Positions 24,943 through 37,846 are shown, counted from the first letter of the stretch. The stretch: DNA of 64,000 bases from Kryptolebias marmoratus (GCF_001649575.2 NC_051434.1:14437370-14501369), one strand, 5' to 3'. Numbers and translations: made by a program. The notes: generated from the sequence alone by a model not told the origin.

Positions 24943-25322
24943 GGGATTTGCAAGCACAAATAGCAGCTGCAGCAAGCTGTAGCTCTTCTTTTGCAGCCTG
25001 GGGCACCTCTGGCAAAAATAAAATAAACATTTCTATCTGAATAACCATGTAATGCAAAACTGACAGTGCCGTAAAATAATATAAACTAGTGTTTGCATGA
25101 ATCACTATGAATCTTTTTGAGATTGGAGTTATTTTGGAGATGCCAGCAATCCACTTCAATTTATTTTTGTTTGGACTAGCTGTTAGTTCATCAATCCTCC
25201 AATCTGTAAAAAAAAAACATTTCTCCAAAATGAGGCTGATCAAATAAACCATCTACAACAGATAAAATATTAGTTCATAACATTGCCACAGAAGCATATG
25301 TCAAAAATTCTGAACTACCACT
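24943..25322 (+). mobile_element. Foldback element, copy E (centre plus 3' arm)
   Basis: It starts in the centre motif 'tttgcaagcacaaatagcag' followed by 'ctgcagcaagctgtagctc' and 'cctggggcacctctggc'. The right arm follows: 'gagattggagttattttgg', 'gactagctgttagttcatc', 'catttctccaaaatgagg', 'ctgaactaccac'. It ends directly at TTAA (25323-25326). The 5' arm is missing. Confidence 0.7.
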
Positions 25323-25834
25323 TTAAAGGGATGTTTCTGATTGCCACTCAGTTGTTTTTGTTAATTTTCTTCTCTAAGTACAGTATTGTACTTAGAGACA
25401 GTATTGTTGTCCAACAAAATCAATACTACTGTCGCCTCCCATTAATACAATCATTAATAAAATCTTAGCAGATAATTTGGTTGTAACAATCATGCACCTT
25501 GTGGTGAAATTCATATTTATTTGTAAATATGAAACTTAATAAAGTGCTGAAAAAGGGATATTGTGTAGACTGCATTGCGAGTCATGTTTCTCAGCTAGCA
25601 ACACAATAATCAAAGTAATTACTTTGTAGAAGCAGTGAACAGTATCTGATTGTTTACTTTTAAAATTTAAAGCATTACTTGAATCAATGCTTATCACCAA
25701 CTGTCTTCAGTGCCAGAGTGTCAAAACTGAGCTCATCTTATGTTTATAACAGAGTTACAACTGGTTTGGTCAGATAATGAAAACACCATCATGTGCATTA
25801 ATGAGCAACAATGAGAGATCTCATGTGACCTAAT
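25323..25834. other. Unique non-coding sequence
   Basis: No exon or repeat supported. Confidence 0.35.
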
Positions 25835-26000
25835 TAGGACTTGGAATATGTGTTACAAATTCCTCTTAGCTACTACCATGCCAAATTTTAGTTCAATAGC
25901 TGTAAAAACGACTGTGTTATAGCTACTTTTGTCTTTGAAAAGTTTGATCAGCTGTGACTGCCTTCTTGAACTGTGCTGACTCCATCATCACAGACAAACA
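25835..26000 (+). repeat. Dispersed repeat with 'agctactaccatgccaaatt' word, copy 1
   Basis: 'cttagctactaccatgcc', 'tagttcaatagctgtaa', 'gactgtgttatagct', 'tgtgctgactcc' and 'cagacaaacag' match in order the copies at 29030 and 59115. As in other members, it ends in a CAGA-type tail that has grown into the adjacent C/CA tract. Confidence 0.6.
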
Positions 26001-26001
26001 G

Positions 26002-26014
26002 CCCCCCCCCNCCC

Positions 26015-26053
<39 letters not shown>

Positions 26054-26058
26054 ACATA
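26002..26058. repeat. Poly(C) and (CA)n compound tract with an ambiguous base
   Basis: Nine C, one N (26011), six C, then about 20 CA units with an interruption. The N is the only ambiguous base in the window and probably marks a consensus failure in the C-run. Confidence 0.95.
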
Positions 26059-28424
26059 CAGGCAATGGCATTATTGTCCACTGTTCATGGTGGCGGGTGA
26101 TCGATAATGTTTTGCAGTACTGACTGTGACAACATCAAAGACACAAAAGTTGACTTTTGAAGGTAAAATTCAGCTGCCTGTCAGTTGTCCAAACCATCCA
26201 AATTCATGAGAAGTCTGAGGGAGCTGTTTATCAGTGGGTAAATAGGTCAATGATTCAAACTCCAGCCAACTGATGTGAAGCGAACATGGGCATAACAATG
26301 AACCCCACACTGACCCTGATAAGCTAGAGGAAGAAGACAAAACAAGAAGTGTGTGAAGGGGTGAATAAGTAACACAATATAAAGTGCTACTGGTTCTAAA
26401 TGAGGTCAAATGTGCTATACAAGCGCTTTACTTAACATGCAGATGGTTCGAGAGTACAACTTATTCAAATAGACTACAGATGTGCAAGAGCATTACCATT
26501 TTGAATGCAAATTAAATAATTATGTTGCTCTGAGAATTATTCATTATCTTTACTGATGAACTAGTTGATTTGAACTGCTGCATTCTCTGACCTCTTAGAG
26601 TCAATTAAACTGCTGTTTATATTCAAGTGCAATGGTAATAGTAGTACAGTTAAATAATAACTACAAAATCAAACTGCATATCAAGTATGCTCCTTTTATA
26701 TTTTGAGTACATTATTCTGGTAACACATTACAAACGGTACTTTGTTATAGCAGAGATGAATGTATGATTGTTTAACACGTTTGCCAAGTTTTGTAGTATT
26801 TTGTTAATTGGGGAACAACTGTACTCTAAAACAGAGATGCTCCCCATTTTTAACAGAAGTGTTGTCTTCCTTTGGTTTTCTTCATCAACACTGCTCAAAT
26901 ACAGACAACTATGTGTACTGTCCCATTTAGGTTTGAGCAAATAGTGTTGCCAAAATCACTGAAATAAGAGTGCAATAAAATGGCCACCAACTGCACTATA
27001 GGCAAGATTTTTGGCCGTCATTTTCTTAGGTGCTAAGTGCATTACTCTGTACTGTTTACATGTCAAAGCCTCACATTGTTAACCCCTTGTATGTGCTGTA
27101 TACTGAGTCATCAGTTTAGAAATGCATAGAAATTGCCTTATTTTACACAAGCCTCCCACCAAGCCTTAGCAGGGGCAAAATGCTGACCCGGCACACTAAC
27201 ACCGCAGTAATAAAATTAACAACTGCTGTTACAGTTCTACCCAGACCGGTATCTATCTGCACTTTAAGTACTCTCCAAATCAACTCCAATAACTATAACA
27301 ATTGATGGTAAAAATTGGGCTCCTTTGCTGAGGCTTTTTTTTTTTTCTCTGATCTTTATCATCTGTTTCCATGCTGGCAGTATCTATGGATGCCGAGGTA
27401 GTTTCTCTAAAAATGGTGACACACATTTTTGTCTCCTTAGCGTAGATTGCATTTTGGCTGCTATTCTAGTGTATCCGTTTCAGTGGCCCAAACATTTTCT
27501 TTTTGTTCTGAGGTTTTTCAATTAAAACATAATCTGGTAAGAAGATATTGTTACCTGGAAAACACATAATTATTTTAAATGTGAAACTGAGTCAGCATTG
27601 GTTGAAACTCTTAACTTTTATTCTAAACTACTGAAAGGTTGACACAAGAGAATGTGATAATTTTGATTATTTAAACTCATTTAACCAGTGGATTTGGGTG
27701 ATTTATCTATAAAGAAATTTCTGTCGCAATGTTCATGTTTTTGCCTTTACAGCTGTATTGCATGAGGTGGTCTTAATGCAAAGGTTGTGTTCTTCCACTC
27801 AGCATGTCACACTTGACTACATTTTGCTATTGGCAAATAATGAAAAAAAAAATCCCCAAACCACAATATCTTAGTGCTTCCGTGCTGTTTTTTTCTTTCC
27901 CACAATCTGGTGAGCAACATGTGTTCTAGTCCCTGCGTGATGCAATTTTTGGTACTACCAATTGCTAATACCACAAGACCAGCTGGGGTATAAAATGCTT
28001 AGAGGTAAAAGGATAAAAAGATGAGCACAGTGACAAAACAGTGTTTCTTATAGTTACACATAAAGGTCTATTGAAGGATGGCTGTACTTGTGAAACAGTG
28101 CCTGACTGCTTTGAGAGAATGTCAGCCTGCTGTATGCAATTCTGCTGACAGCTCAGGATCTTTCTAATAAGTGGCTTCCTTGTTTGGCACATGCAGAGAA
28201 AGGGTGTAGGGAGAAAGGAAAATGACTTTCTCACCTCGCTAACCTACTGAATTTCACTCCTCGTTGACGCTTGACTGCTCACCGGGGTGCTCTATTGCAC
28301 ACATTCATGCCACAATGTATGAGATTTAATAGGAATTGCCTGCATATGTCTTTACTGCGTGTCAGATTAAAACCTAATGTCTGACTCATGCAGCATTATC
28401 TCTTATTTCCCTAAATAATGACCA
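26059..28424. other. Unique non-coding sequence
   Basis: No gene supported. The 79-codon (26170-26409) and 89-codon (27965-28234) minus frames carry no motif. A T-run lies at 27336-27348. Confidence 0.4.
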
Positions 28425-28500
28425 TTAAAGGGCCAATAAGTAAAGTTTTTACAGCCTCATTGAACAAAATGGCCTACATATATCTGTGAAGGCTGATTAG
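28425..28500. repeat. Possible terminus of a TTAA-flanked repeat
   Basis: The segment begins 'attaaagggccaataagtaa', similar to the starts of other fish TTAA-type elements. No partner terminus was found in the window, so it may be a fragment or chance. Confidence 0.2.
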
Positions 28501-28736
28501 AATGTTCAAATAAAAAGACATTAAATAAATTATAATTATTAAGCTGAGACAATTATGAGGCGGAAATTCAAGAGGCAGATATCTATATGTTTTGGTATAT
28601 ACAGAATAATGGGAAGTAGCTCTGAAAAGAGCCACAATTTTCCTTTCTTGACATTTTTCTTGCGTAAACTGCAATCGAAATACAATGTATAAGAGGCAAG
28701 CAATGTCAATTTTCTCACCAAAGCAAATTTTAAATA

Positions 28737-28760
28737 GGTAGGTAGGTAGGTAGGTAGGTA
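28737..28760. repeat. (GGTA)n microsatellite
   Basis: Six GGTA units immediately upstream of the dispersed repeat at 28761. Confidence 0.9.
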
Positions 28761-28830
28761 CGTTTATTTATATAGCACTTTTCAGCACAAGCCAACTCAA
28801 AGTGCTTTATTTGAGTAGACATTATTTAAA
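28761..28830 (+). repeat. Short 'tttatttatatagcactttt' dispersed repeat
   Basis: 'tttatttatatagcac' followed by 'agccaactcaaagtgcttta' is a wording found at the edge of many fish interspersed repeats. A related start occurs at 50121. Confidence 0.5.
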
Positions 28831-29029
28831 TATACATAAAGAATGTGGTTTGTAACAAAATTTAAAGAAAAATAAAAGTAATTGTATTAAAAAAACAAAC
28901 AATAAAAACAGTGTGAAATCAGTATATAAAATAGTTGTTTTTTTGTTAAAAGAAACAAAAAAGCATTAAATAGCCCCCCTCGAAGGTTTGCGTAACGTCT
29001 GCCGCCTTTAATGCTGAAGTTTTAAGTGA
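28831..29029. other. AT-rich non-coding sequence
   Basis: A/T-rich with short A-runs. No feature supported. Confidence 0.35.
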
Positions 29030-29125
29030 AGATTTTGCACAATCTGTTATCACTCAAAGTGTTGGGGATGACTCTCATCTACTATCACACCAGATTATTA
29101 GGTTATGACTGTGCACTGGAAGCTA
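29030..29125 (+). repeat. Dispersed repeat, fragment of the 25835/59115 family
   Basis: 'cacaatctgttatcactc', 'ttggggatgactctcatc' and 'tactatcacacca' align with 'gatctgttagcgctaag', 'ttgggaatgactctcagc' and 'tactatcgtgccgca' in the copy at 59115. Only the first part is present. Confidence 0.55.
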
Positions 29126-29599
29126 TGAGCAGTTTGTAATGTTGACAGGTGTTTTTTTTTAATGTTTAATTTTTTTGTCATTGCAACTGTAAATCTAATT
29201 TTTTCTCTATTTTTGTGCTTAAATCCTCTGATATTTACAAACAACTAGTTGTCTATCATTCCTCCCTTGTTTTTCATTGTCACTTACTTACATTTTTGAT
29301 AGAAACTCCTATAGAAGATAAATTATTTACTAGTCTCTAAAAACCTCAGAAGACAGAAATTCAAGGCTCGATCATTGAACTCAGTTTTCATGCAAAGTAG
29401 TGGGTGATATGCATTCCCTCAAGAAATGCCAGCTTCATTTTCTCTTTTAATTTCTGCATCTGGTCTCTCACTTAAAAAATGATGTTCTGTAAAAACAAAA
29501 AAGTATCATCAGTGCCCACACCCCTATGTGATTCTCATTTCCAGTTTTGGAAGTTACTGCCCTTACTGTATCCTTCAAGGGTGTGAGCCTCACTGTACG

Positions 29600-29850
29600 A
29601 ACTTCGAAATGAAAAGAAGAACAACAATTATTGCGTATGCAAATCTGCAACCCTGAGACCAATGCCTTTGTTCCTTGAATCTGGTTGTCACTAGTTTTAA
29701 TTAGCCAACTCCCTTTAGTGGAAGTCCTTATCAACGGCACAATAGAAACATATGAGGGGACGAACAAGCTAACAAGGGCCTTTAATCAATGGCTGCCACA
29801 CAGGCACCAGGCAGTGTTTAGCAAAACCCTGCTCACATTAGCTGCCTTCA
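29600..29850. promoter_or_regulatory. Candidate enhancer-like patch with POU octamer and SOX-type words
   Basis: A perfect octamer ATGCAAAT lies at 29637-29644. It is preceded by 'acaacaattattg', so an ATTG core sits three bases upstream of the octamer. Known SOX-POU composite sites have two. 'agttttaattagcca' (homeodomain-like) follows at about 29694. The run is less AT-rich than its flanks and free of repeats. Function is inferred only. Confidence 0.25.
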
Positions 29851-32800
29851 TTGTTGGTATAATACTTCAATATAAAAGTGCGTGTATCTGTATTTGACTT
29901 TTATTTGTTCTTTTGTTGTTTGGGTATACTGTTTTCTGTGCTTGAATTCTCTTGCAGTTTACTAAGAGAACAGTGAGGACGATTTTCTTGATGCTTCGTA
30001 ATGAGACAAAAGTAAGATCACTCAAAAGGCATGTTTTTATGGGACAGAGGCAACTCAACATTGAAATATTGTGACGTTTTATTGGAAGTTACAGCTAACC
30101 CCTTGACAGATAAACCTGCAATGTGCCTTGCAAATACCCCCATGCCAAGATCCCATCGGTTGGAACCTTTCTGCAGCTCATTTGATTCTCAGTGTGGAGT
30201 CCAATTAGGCCTTGGCTCAAATCAAAGATCCTCCCTGTATCAGACTTCCTTAATCTTTGAAAGTCCACTCCCACTCAGAGGCAAGGTGATTGATTTGTAT
30301 TTAGGGTCTTCTTGTTTTGTTTTTTTTTTCCCACCCTCACAATGGAAAGAAGATCTTCATTCCCAAAAGATGTGATTGTATTTCTGTCCCACCTTCTAAG
30401 CTTTTAGATGCTCTAATTTTCTTCTACCTGCTTGTGTGTGCTTTTGTGGAAAGTAGTTACAGTTTTTTTTTTCCAATTGTTATTCAATAACCTTCACCGA
30501 TATCAATCTGTGACAGCAAATGCGTCGAGATCTACAATAGCTATGTCTCCACTCTATTAGTCCATATCGGTGAAGTAGATGTGTGTGTGTGTGCATGTGT
30601 GTGTGTAGGCTTTGGACCAGACTGATGTGTTTGTCTCTCTTTGTTGTTTTCCATCCTTTGTTTCATGCTGTTGTTTGGATAGCATGGACTAGCTGGAGAT
30701 TGGAATAAATGGGGCTTTTAGGAGACATCCGTTATATGCTGACACAAAGCCATTATAAAATGAACAACTCCATGTGTGTCTCTGGTTGTTCGTGTGTGTG
30801 CGTGTGTGTGCGTGCACACAAGTCTCGGCAAGTGCAATATATTTATGTTGGTGTGATGTTTTGTGGGAAAGAATCGTGGGTGGTGCTTTGATATTACACT
30901 ATGTTCAGGCATATATATTTAATATCAGTTTATGTTTTTATACATTTTGCCAGTGTTAAATTTCACAAGCTGGCAAAGAAGGCAGTGGCATCTTGATACC
31001 ATATCTACAGCCAGGCAAAAACTCAAGTAACAAATAAATAAATTTAGCAAAATCAGCAAATTTAGGAAAATGTTGCCTCAAATGTTTTTTTTTACTGAGG
31101 AAAACTAAGATTTCTTTAAAAATGCCTTCCAATGTGGATATTTTCAAAACTGTTTCTGCTGGATCCATGTAGACCTGACTTTTGAAAAACAATGACATAA
31201 ATCTATTGTGTGCATGCCCCTTTGTGCACAACAAACTACAGAAAGAATGGAGAAATTTTTTACCCATTTTTGTTACATCTGTCTTTTTTTATATTAATCC
31301 TGCGGGCATTGAACTTTGTGTACTAAAATGGTTAGTAACTGAGAGGAAATACAAGTGACTCTGCAAGCTGTGCACATATAAAAAAGCTGTGCTTTTTAAA
31401 AATTAGCAGCTTGGCCCACCGGTCGCTTGATTACAAGCACTCAGCACTTCAGTGTGACTGCAATGCAAAATTTGTGTATTTTTTTGTAGTATTGACTCAA
31501 GTTTGAGTTGGCAACTAGTCTCCAAAAGTCTCAGCTCAGTGAGTTACTAGTTTTAAGATTATATATATTTTTTATGTTTGTTGATTTGATGTCTTTAATG
31601 TTGACTTTGTTGCCACCTACTTTTGCGGCATGGATAGTTTAGCATTTTGCTTCTAATTCTGGTTCGTAATCTGAACAAAGGTTTTTTTTTTGTTTTTTTT
31701 TAAACAAACAAACAAAAAAATCCTGGATGTTGTATCAGTATATAAAAAAAGGTTGTTTTATTGGGCTTATGTGCTGAGAACCACTGAGTTTTGTTGAAAC
31801 GTGAACAAAAACTCTTGCAAATGAACAGGATTTGTTCATCTTTTTATATATTTTTCAGAAGGAAACCTGCCACATGAGACATGTTCTCTCAAGAGGAAAT
31901 ACTGTGGTGCCAGAGAAGAGCACATGGGAAGCGAGACATGATACAGAATTACAGTTATTTTAAATTACTGTGTTTTTCACAGTAACTTGTGGATGAGTGG
32001 TTTAGCTGTTTACTCGTGATTGCTTTTGTATTATATACTACCAGTTTAGTACTTACTTGCAGTAAAGCCAGCTATATGGAAAGATGTGCAGGCAAACAGA
32101 AAAATGTATGAAGCAACAACAACATTTCAGGTTTTTCTGTCCTTTTCCTCTTTTCAGTTCTTTTTTTTACCGCATGAATTATGGACACAAATTGTTCTTT
32201 GTTGTATGATGCTTGGCTATGACTAAGAATATTGCAATACTTTTCTTACTTTGCCATGTCAAAATGACCTCAAGCACAGGATAAAAGTTAAAAAAGAAAA
32301 CAAAAGAAACAAACAGCACGAATGTCTTTATTGTTGTTTCGTTGTCCAAGGCACAAACTAATAGCGAGCACATGCAAAATAGACTGAAACATTGTTATTT
32401 CTACAAAGCTCTGCATTTCAAGTCCACACAGATTCACCACAAATTGATTTCTTAAGATTTTCCTTTCTTTTTAATGCAAAAAAATGCTGTTTTTATTTGA
32501 AAAAGAGGTGCAAATGTTCAGAAAATGACAGTATTTTCAAAGAGTACAAAGGTGAGCAGGCATGGCCTAAATAACAATAGGTAATCCAATTATACAAACC
32601 TGAAAAGAAAGTGAGTGACAGAAGATTGGATTTCTTGATGACCTGCCTTTTCCTTTTCTGTTTTTACTTCTAAATAATATGTTTTTATTTTCTTTTTTCA
32701 TCACAAAGTCATTAGTAACACTTTACCATCAGATAATATACAGTAGCATCAATAAACCCTATGATTGTTATACAGTTAATCAGTATTGATATAACTCTGG

Positions 32801-33179
32801 AGCAGAGTATCAGTACTGCAATTACAGGCTACCCAAGTTTGTGATTCAACATTTGCTTGTATGACCGTATTTTATTAAATGCACTCTCTGGAAGAAGTTG
32901 CTTTTTTCTTAACATATTTACAACAATTATTATAGCACAGTACATCTCAAAGGTTGGCTCCATATTGAGATATTTGGACACTGTCATAAAATATTGCCAT
33001 TTAGATGCTTGAAATTTAATGAGAAGTTGTTATTAACCTGTCTATTTATATCTAAGTGCTGAGCATTCGTTTGCTTGTAACAATCATTCACTTATTTGGC
33101 ATTTATTTATTTATTTGCCTCTTTTTCTGCTGCGGCTTATTTTCCTCTCACATTATATCTTTGAACTTAACAACTTGGA
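29851..33179. other. Unique non-coding sequence
   Basis: No gene supported. It contains (TG)n tracts near 30581-30606 and 30790-30812, the inverted repeat at 30492-30575, and homopolymer runs near 31685-31720. Frames of 60-115 codons here lack motifs. Confidence 0.4.
30492..30575. repeat. 12-bp perfect inverted repeat around a 60-base spacer
   Basis: 'cttcaccgatat' at 30492-30503 is the exact reverse complement of 'atatcggtgaag' at 30564-30575. It could form a hairpin or be a paired binding site. A single 12-bp match at this distance is near what chance gives in 64 kb. Confidence 0.6.
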
Positions 33180-33640
33180 AAATGAATGTTCTCAGCCTTG
33201 TTAGGATTCAGGGGCCTGGTGTGCACGCTTTAGTGAGTATGCGCAGTGGTGTTTGCCTTTATGTGTTTGTTTGCAAAGCACATTGATGGCGCAACGATGC
33301 TTTATGACGCTTCATAAAAATAAATGGTCTCTGTCTGACTTCGGATATAATGGTAAATATGTAAAAGTGCCTCATTTATTAGTTAGCTTCTGCTCTGCAA
33401 GCGGGGGAAGTGGATTTGGTGTATTTAGTATCTGACTGTTGCCCTAAGTAGAAAGGATTATTCTAATGCTCTGTCAGTAGGAAGGCCTAGCCTAATTCCC
33501 TTTTCTATTACTGATATCCATTACAAAAGCTCCCCCAATAAATGCCTAAATTTCAAGTTAGAGACATTTCTCATCCAATCTTACAATGAGCTTGTCATCA
33601 CAGGTCAGAGAATGTGGGCAAATTAGAATAACTAGATGTG
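33180..33640. promoter_or_regulatory. Candidate conserved non-coding block
   Basis: A run of about 460 bases without repeats or homopolymers. Its words are more balanced than the surrounding DNA ('gcgcaacgatgctttatgac', 'aagcgggggaagtgg', 'ggcctagcctaattccc'). No consistent exon was found. This texture is what vertebrate conserved non-coding elements usually show, but conservation was not tested. Confidence 0.2.
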
Positions 33641-36522
33641 TTTGGATTTGTATGCAAATACATGAACATGTCCACTGAATGTGGATTTTTTTTTACTTAG
33701 AAGGAGGATGTTGGTACTCCGTGAGCAGAACCAGGATAGTATGAGGGAGACTATGTAAAATAAAATAAGATAAATAAACAATTTTAGGCTCATGGAAACA
33801 CACATTTGGAAGGGTCAAAGCAGATATCTTGGTGTTCTTGGTATGAAATGCTCTTGAAGACAAGTAAAGACATGTCAATAGTTATGAGAGACTAGGGATC
33901 CCATTTGTATAATTTGTATAGGCTCAGGTGAGTTCTGATCACACTAAAGTGCTACTAAAAACCCTAATGCTAGATGAGAGTGGCATCAGATCACACAGTG
34001 CCAGCTTACAGAGCTCATTCTGGTTCCTTTCTATTCCTGCAAGTACCACAAAGGGCACCTAAGTATTGGAAGCATAAATAAATAAAGTACCCAGACGCTG
34101 AACAGTGTTTGCTATTATGTCAAAGAATTGTTTCCATGAAAAGAGATGGCACTAGGATTGGTCGTATTTTAAAAAAAATTGCATCATCATTTCCACTGGA
34201 AATGCAAGAATCACATTAACTTGATATTAGCAATATGGCAAATGCAAATGGAGGTGCAACAACCAATTAATCAGACTTCTGATTAATTATGTTTCAGCTA
34301 ACGGTGACAAGAGCCAGGTTAGCTGCCCTCCAGACGCAGCATGTGATGCACTCTGATATGCATTTTACAGTCAAAAGTAAAAATAAAATAAAAAATAGAA
34401 AGAAAAAATTATTCCTCCGAATCTCAAGAGTAAAATTTGCATCTACAAAATGTTTAATATGGCTCTGATTCATTAGTTTGCTGAACCTGACAGGCTACAC
34501 TTTACTGTGGGCTCTCAGGACAACATCTTCTTTAATGCCAGACATGGAAAAATGTTCATAAAACGGTTTAAACAAGTCAACAAGCCCATGGCCCTTTGAC
34601 CTCATACAGAGAGCAGATCGTCAGCCAGTGTACATTTTTCAGAGTGTTCCATCTTTTTTAGTATGGCCACACCCAGAGCTTTTACTTTGTAAATCTCAGA
34701 ACTTTCCATAAAGATGTGGGTATCATCACTGTAATACTTTTTTTAAAAAGCAAATTACATGGCCAAAAACTGACATCTCAGTAACCAGGAAAATGGCAAA
34801 TGAGCAATTGTTGATGCCGGATTTAGGTCATATTATCTGTCAGACAGAAACATTGACAACTAACTCAGAGAAGTCAAGGCAGATTTTCAAGATCCTGATT
34901 TTTTTCGTTTTGCTTTCTCACCCTATGAGTTGTATGCTTGTGTTTGTGAAAAATCTTCTGACACTATTTAGATGTACTTCTTTTAACTCATGTTACGCTA
35001 CCTAAGCTACTTTAGTTGTACATCTTTCCTTTTCTACATTTCTAAATAAATGCTATCATCTGATGCAGGTTCCCCTTTAAAAAAGGCCAAATGTGGTAGA
35101 AGCTATACGCTCTGACTCTGGCTACATGGATAGGAAGAGTCAACAGTGAAGATGGTAATTAATTATTTCAGATTGTGAACATGTTGTCAAGTATTAGATC
35201 ACCAGTCATACAATTTTCATCTGATGCAGAAGGTTAAAGCATGATCTGTTGAAGACTTAAAAACAAAACCTACTAAAAACAACCACTTAACCAAATGTAG
35301 GATTTGTGCATCAAAAAAACAAGATTTTATGTTGAGCCTGATGATTAGCCTGAAACAATCATGAAGAATGTGGCTCCTGAGAGAATAAGTAAGATATCAG
35401 TTCAGACAACATATAAAAATACTAGTTATTGCAGATGTGAGAAAACAAATAAACAGAAGTTAAAGGTTTCTAGACTCTATAGGTTCACGTTTCTGGAAGT
35501 AGGCTGACTCAGCACATTTTAGGAACATCTCATATCAATTGACAATCTGTCTTTAAGAGAAGTTGCAGAAGACTGTAGATTGTTCCCACTGTGGTTAAAA
35601 ATAATAAAGTTTTATCAACAAAATTGCAGGCCTGTAAGTATTCTTTTAAAACCTGAACAAACTCAGTTGGTCTTGGACATAGAACTCTCGGGATAAAAAT
35701 GACTCTCACTCTGGGCCTGGCTTCCTCCCAAAGCAATAGACCTTTGCTCTTGTGGAAAAGAAAGGCTGAGTAAAATCTGTACTGCTATGGTCCACCGGTT
35801 ACTTAAAAGTAATGAACAACAACAACAAAAAAAAAACATACTTTGTTTCATAAAGTATTTAATGCACATTTTTCTCACTTAAAAAAAAATAATGAGAGCA
35901 TTACCTGACAAATAGAACAAATGTAGAACAAAATGTCAGAGCAGACAAAAGCAAACGGTTCTGTAATAGAAAGAAAAAAAGTCACAGATGGAAACAAAAC
36001 CTTCAACGTAAAGGTGAGGATTAGCAGATAGAAATGCACTGTGGTTGTAGATTTTGATTTTAGTTATGTTGAAAATGAAACTTTGTTATTTAGCCTGAAG
36101 CACTGTAAGTAACATATAAGAATTAATGAAGGAAAAGGTTCATGTTCACATTTATGCAATGTGAATAATTTATACCAAACATCATGAAGAGGCAGAAAAG
36201 GAATATTTGATTTCTGGAAAATGTATAACGTGCCTATGCTCTTTGTGCTGGATATTTCAAAACAAAGTGGGTGCAACATTACACACAGAAACACACACAT
36301 GCTAGTGTTGTTTGCTAAAACTTTACCACCTAATTATGACTCCTCTGCCCATTTTTAGTCTGAGTCGTATTCTGATTGTTCTTCTTATTACAAATACAAG
36401 CAGAGGACAAAATGAAACCCTAAGCATCACAACATTATGACATACTGTGTCCCAAGATCATCATCCGGTGTGATGGATTCAATTTTCAAACTGAATGATG
36501 TAAATTTATTAGTCCTTTTTTA
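33641..36522. other. Unique AT-rich sequence
   Basis: No gene or repeat family supported. A-runs lie near 35826 and 35880. Confidence 0.4.
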
Positions 36523-36810
36523 TATAAGGTTTAAAGAAATAAAGTTGAATTCTGATTGGATTGATGAGCTAATGGCTAGTTTGAGTGTGACAAGACCAAA
36601 GTGAATTGCTGCTGTCTTAAAACAGCTCCAGCCTCTCATGTGAATACTATTTTATGAATCTTTGATGTCAATTTCCCATGACAGAAATATTTATACGGTC
36701 CTTTGCAAATGCAAAACGCAGCAGCAGGTAACTGTCCAACTTCTTCTACAACCTGGGTCGCACTTTTGGCAGTAATGTCATAATTTTTGTACCAGGATAA
36801 GTGTGAAACT
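36523..36810 (+). mobile_element. Foldback element, copy F (5' half)
   Basis: Left arm: 'ttgatgagctaatggctag', 'tgacaagaccaaagtgaatt' and 'taaaacagctccag'. Centre: 'tttgcaaatgcaaaacgcag', 'cagcaggtaactg' and 'cctgggtcgcacttttggc'. The right arm is absent. Confidence 0.65.
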
Positions 36811-37329
36811 GGTGGAAGTTTATTGATTCATAAAACAGCAATCAGAGCCATTATAAAATTTTAATGTTGTCCTAGAGTCAAATTCATGCACAATTAACTG
36901 ATGTGAGAAAGAGCAATTGTTGCGCACGTGCTTCATGTTTTGTTTTTTGTTTTTGGAGAATTTTGTGTTCACGTACAGGCCCGGCATAGTTATATAGTAT
37001 GACAAACAGATCTTTTTTGTTCTTTATAAAAAACCTTTTCAGTGTGAACAATGCTCCTTACTGATATAAAATACCGTAAACTTGTCGAATGTAGATAAAA
37101 AGTAAAGTATCTTTTGTTTGGGTTTTCATTTGGACAATAGTGAAAATCAAACAATGTTTTAGTTCATATTTTAACAAAGTTCTAAAGAACTTTATTGAAT
37201 ATTTACGAACCCCAATGTATTCATTTTCTCAGACAAAACTACCATTTCTGAAGGTGCATAATATCTGTGTACACTCATTAAAATTGATGTTTGAGATTTG
37301 TCTATGATGTTAGGCTCAGCCCACCCCTA
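36811..37329. other. Unique AT-rich sequence
   Basis: Nothing supported. Confidence 0.4.
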
Positions 37330-37680
37330 ACTCCTCAGCTCCCCTCCTTACTAATGTATGAACAAATATGATTTATTTATTTTCTCCCAGCTCATCCCAG
37401 ACTCCAATTGTTTCTAAAGTTTCTGCCGGCGTAATTTGCCACCCTTGTTTATCAGCCTGGTTTTGCAACTCCAAACACAATGAGACCCAGCCAGGAATGT
37501 CGAGCGCTGTCATGGGAGGGTTCAATAAAATATGCAAAACTTACAAAGTGCAGACAATTTCCCTTCCTTTCTCACTACCGATCACCCATGCACGCCTTCT
37601 CATTTCCCTTTTTATCTCTTCGTAGCTCGCGTTTTCTGTGATGAGCATGTGTCTGCGTCTGATAGGCAGTGAGCATATGG
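37330..37680. promoter_or_regulatory. Candidate conserved non-coding block
   Basis: A repeat-free, more GC-balanced run ('tttctgccggcgtaatttgc', 'atgtcgagcgctgtcatggg', 'cgtagctcgcgttttctg') with 'aaatatgcaaaac'. It stands out from AT-rich neighbours and ends at a (TG)n tract (about 37686-37706). No exon structure was found. Confidence 0.2.
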
Positions 37681-37685
37681 AGGGT

Positions 37686-37846
37686 GTGTGTGTGTGCGTG
37701 TGTGTGGTCCTGCCAAGCAGCGGAGAAATCACAGATACTGTACCACATTAGAGCAATCAGAGGGAAATTATCGTCCTTAAGTAGCTTTTGGACATCTGTA
37801 AGGCGTGCATTCATATTGTAAATATAACACACACACACACACACAG
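37686..37846. repeat. Two short dinucleotide tracts
   Basis: An interrupted (TG)n at about 37686-37706 and (CA)n at about 37826-37846, in unique sequence. Confidence 0.85.
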
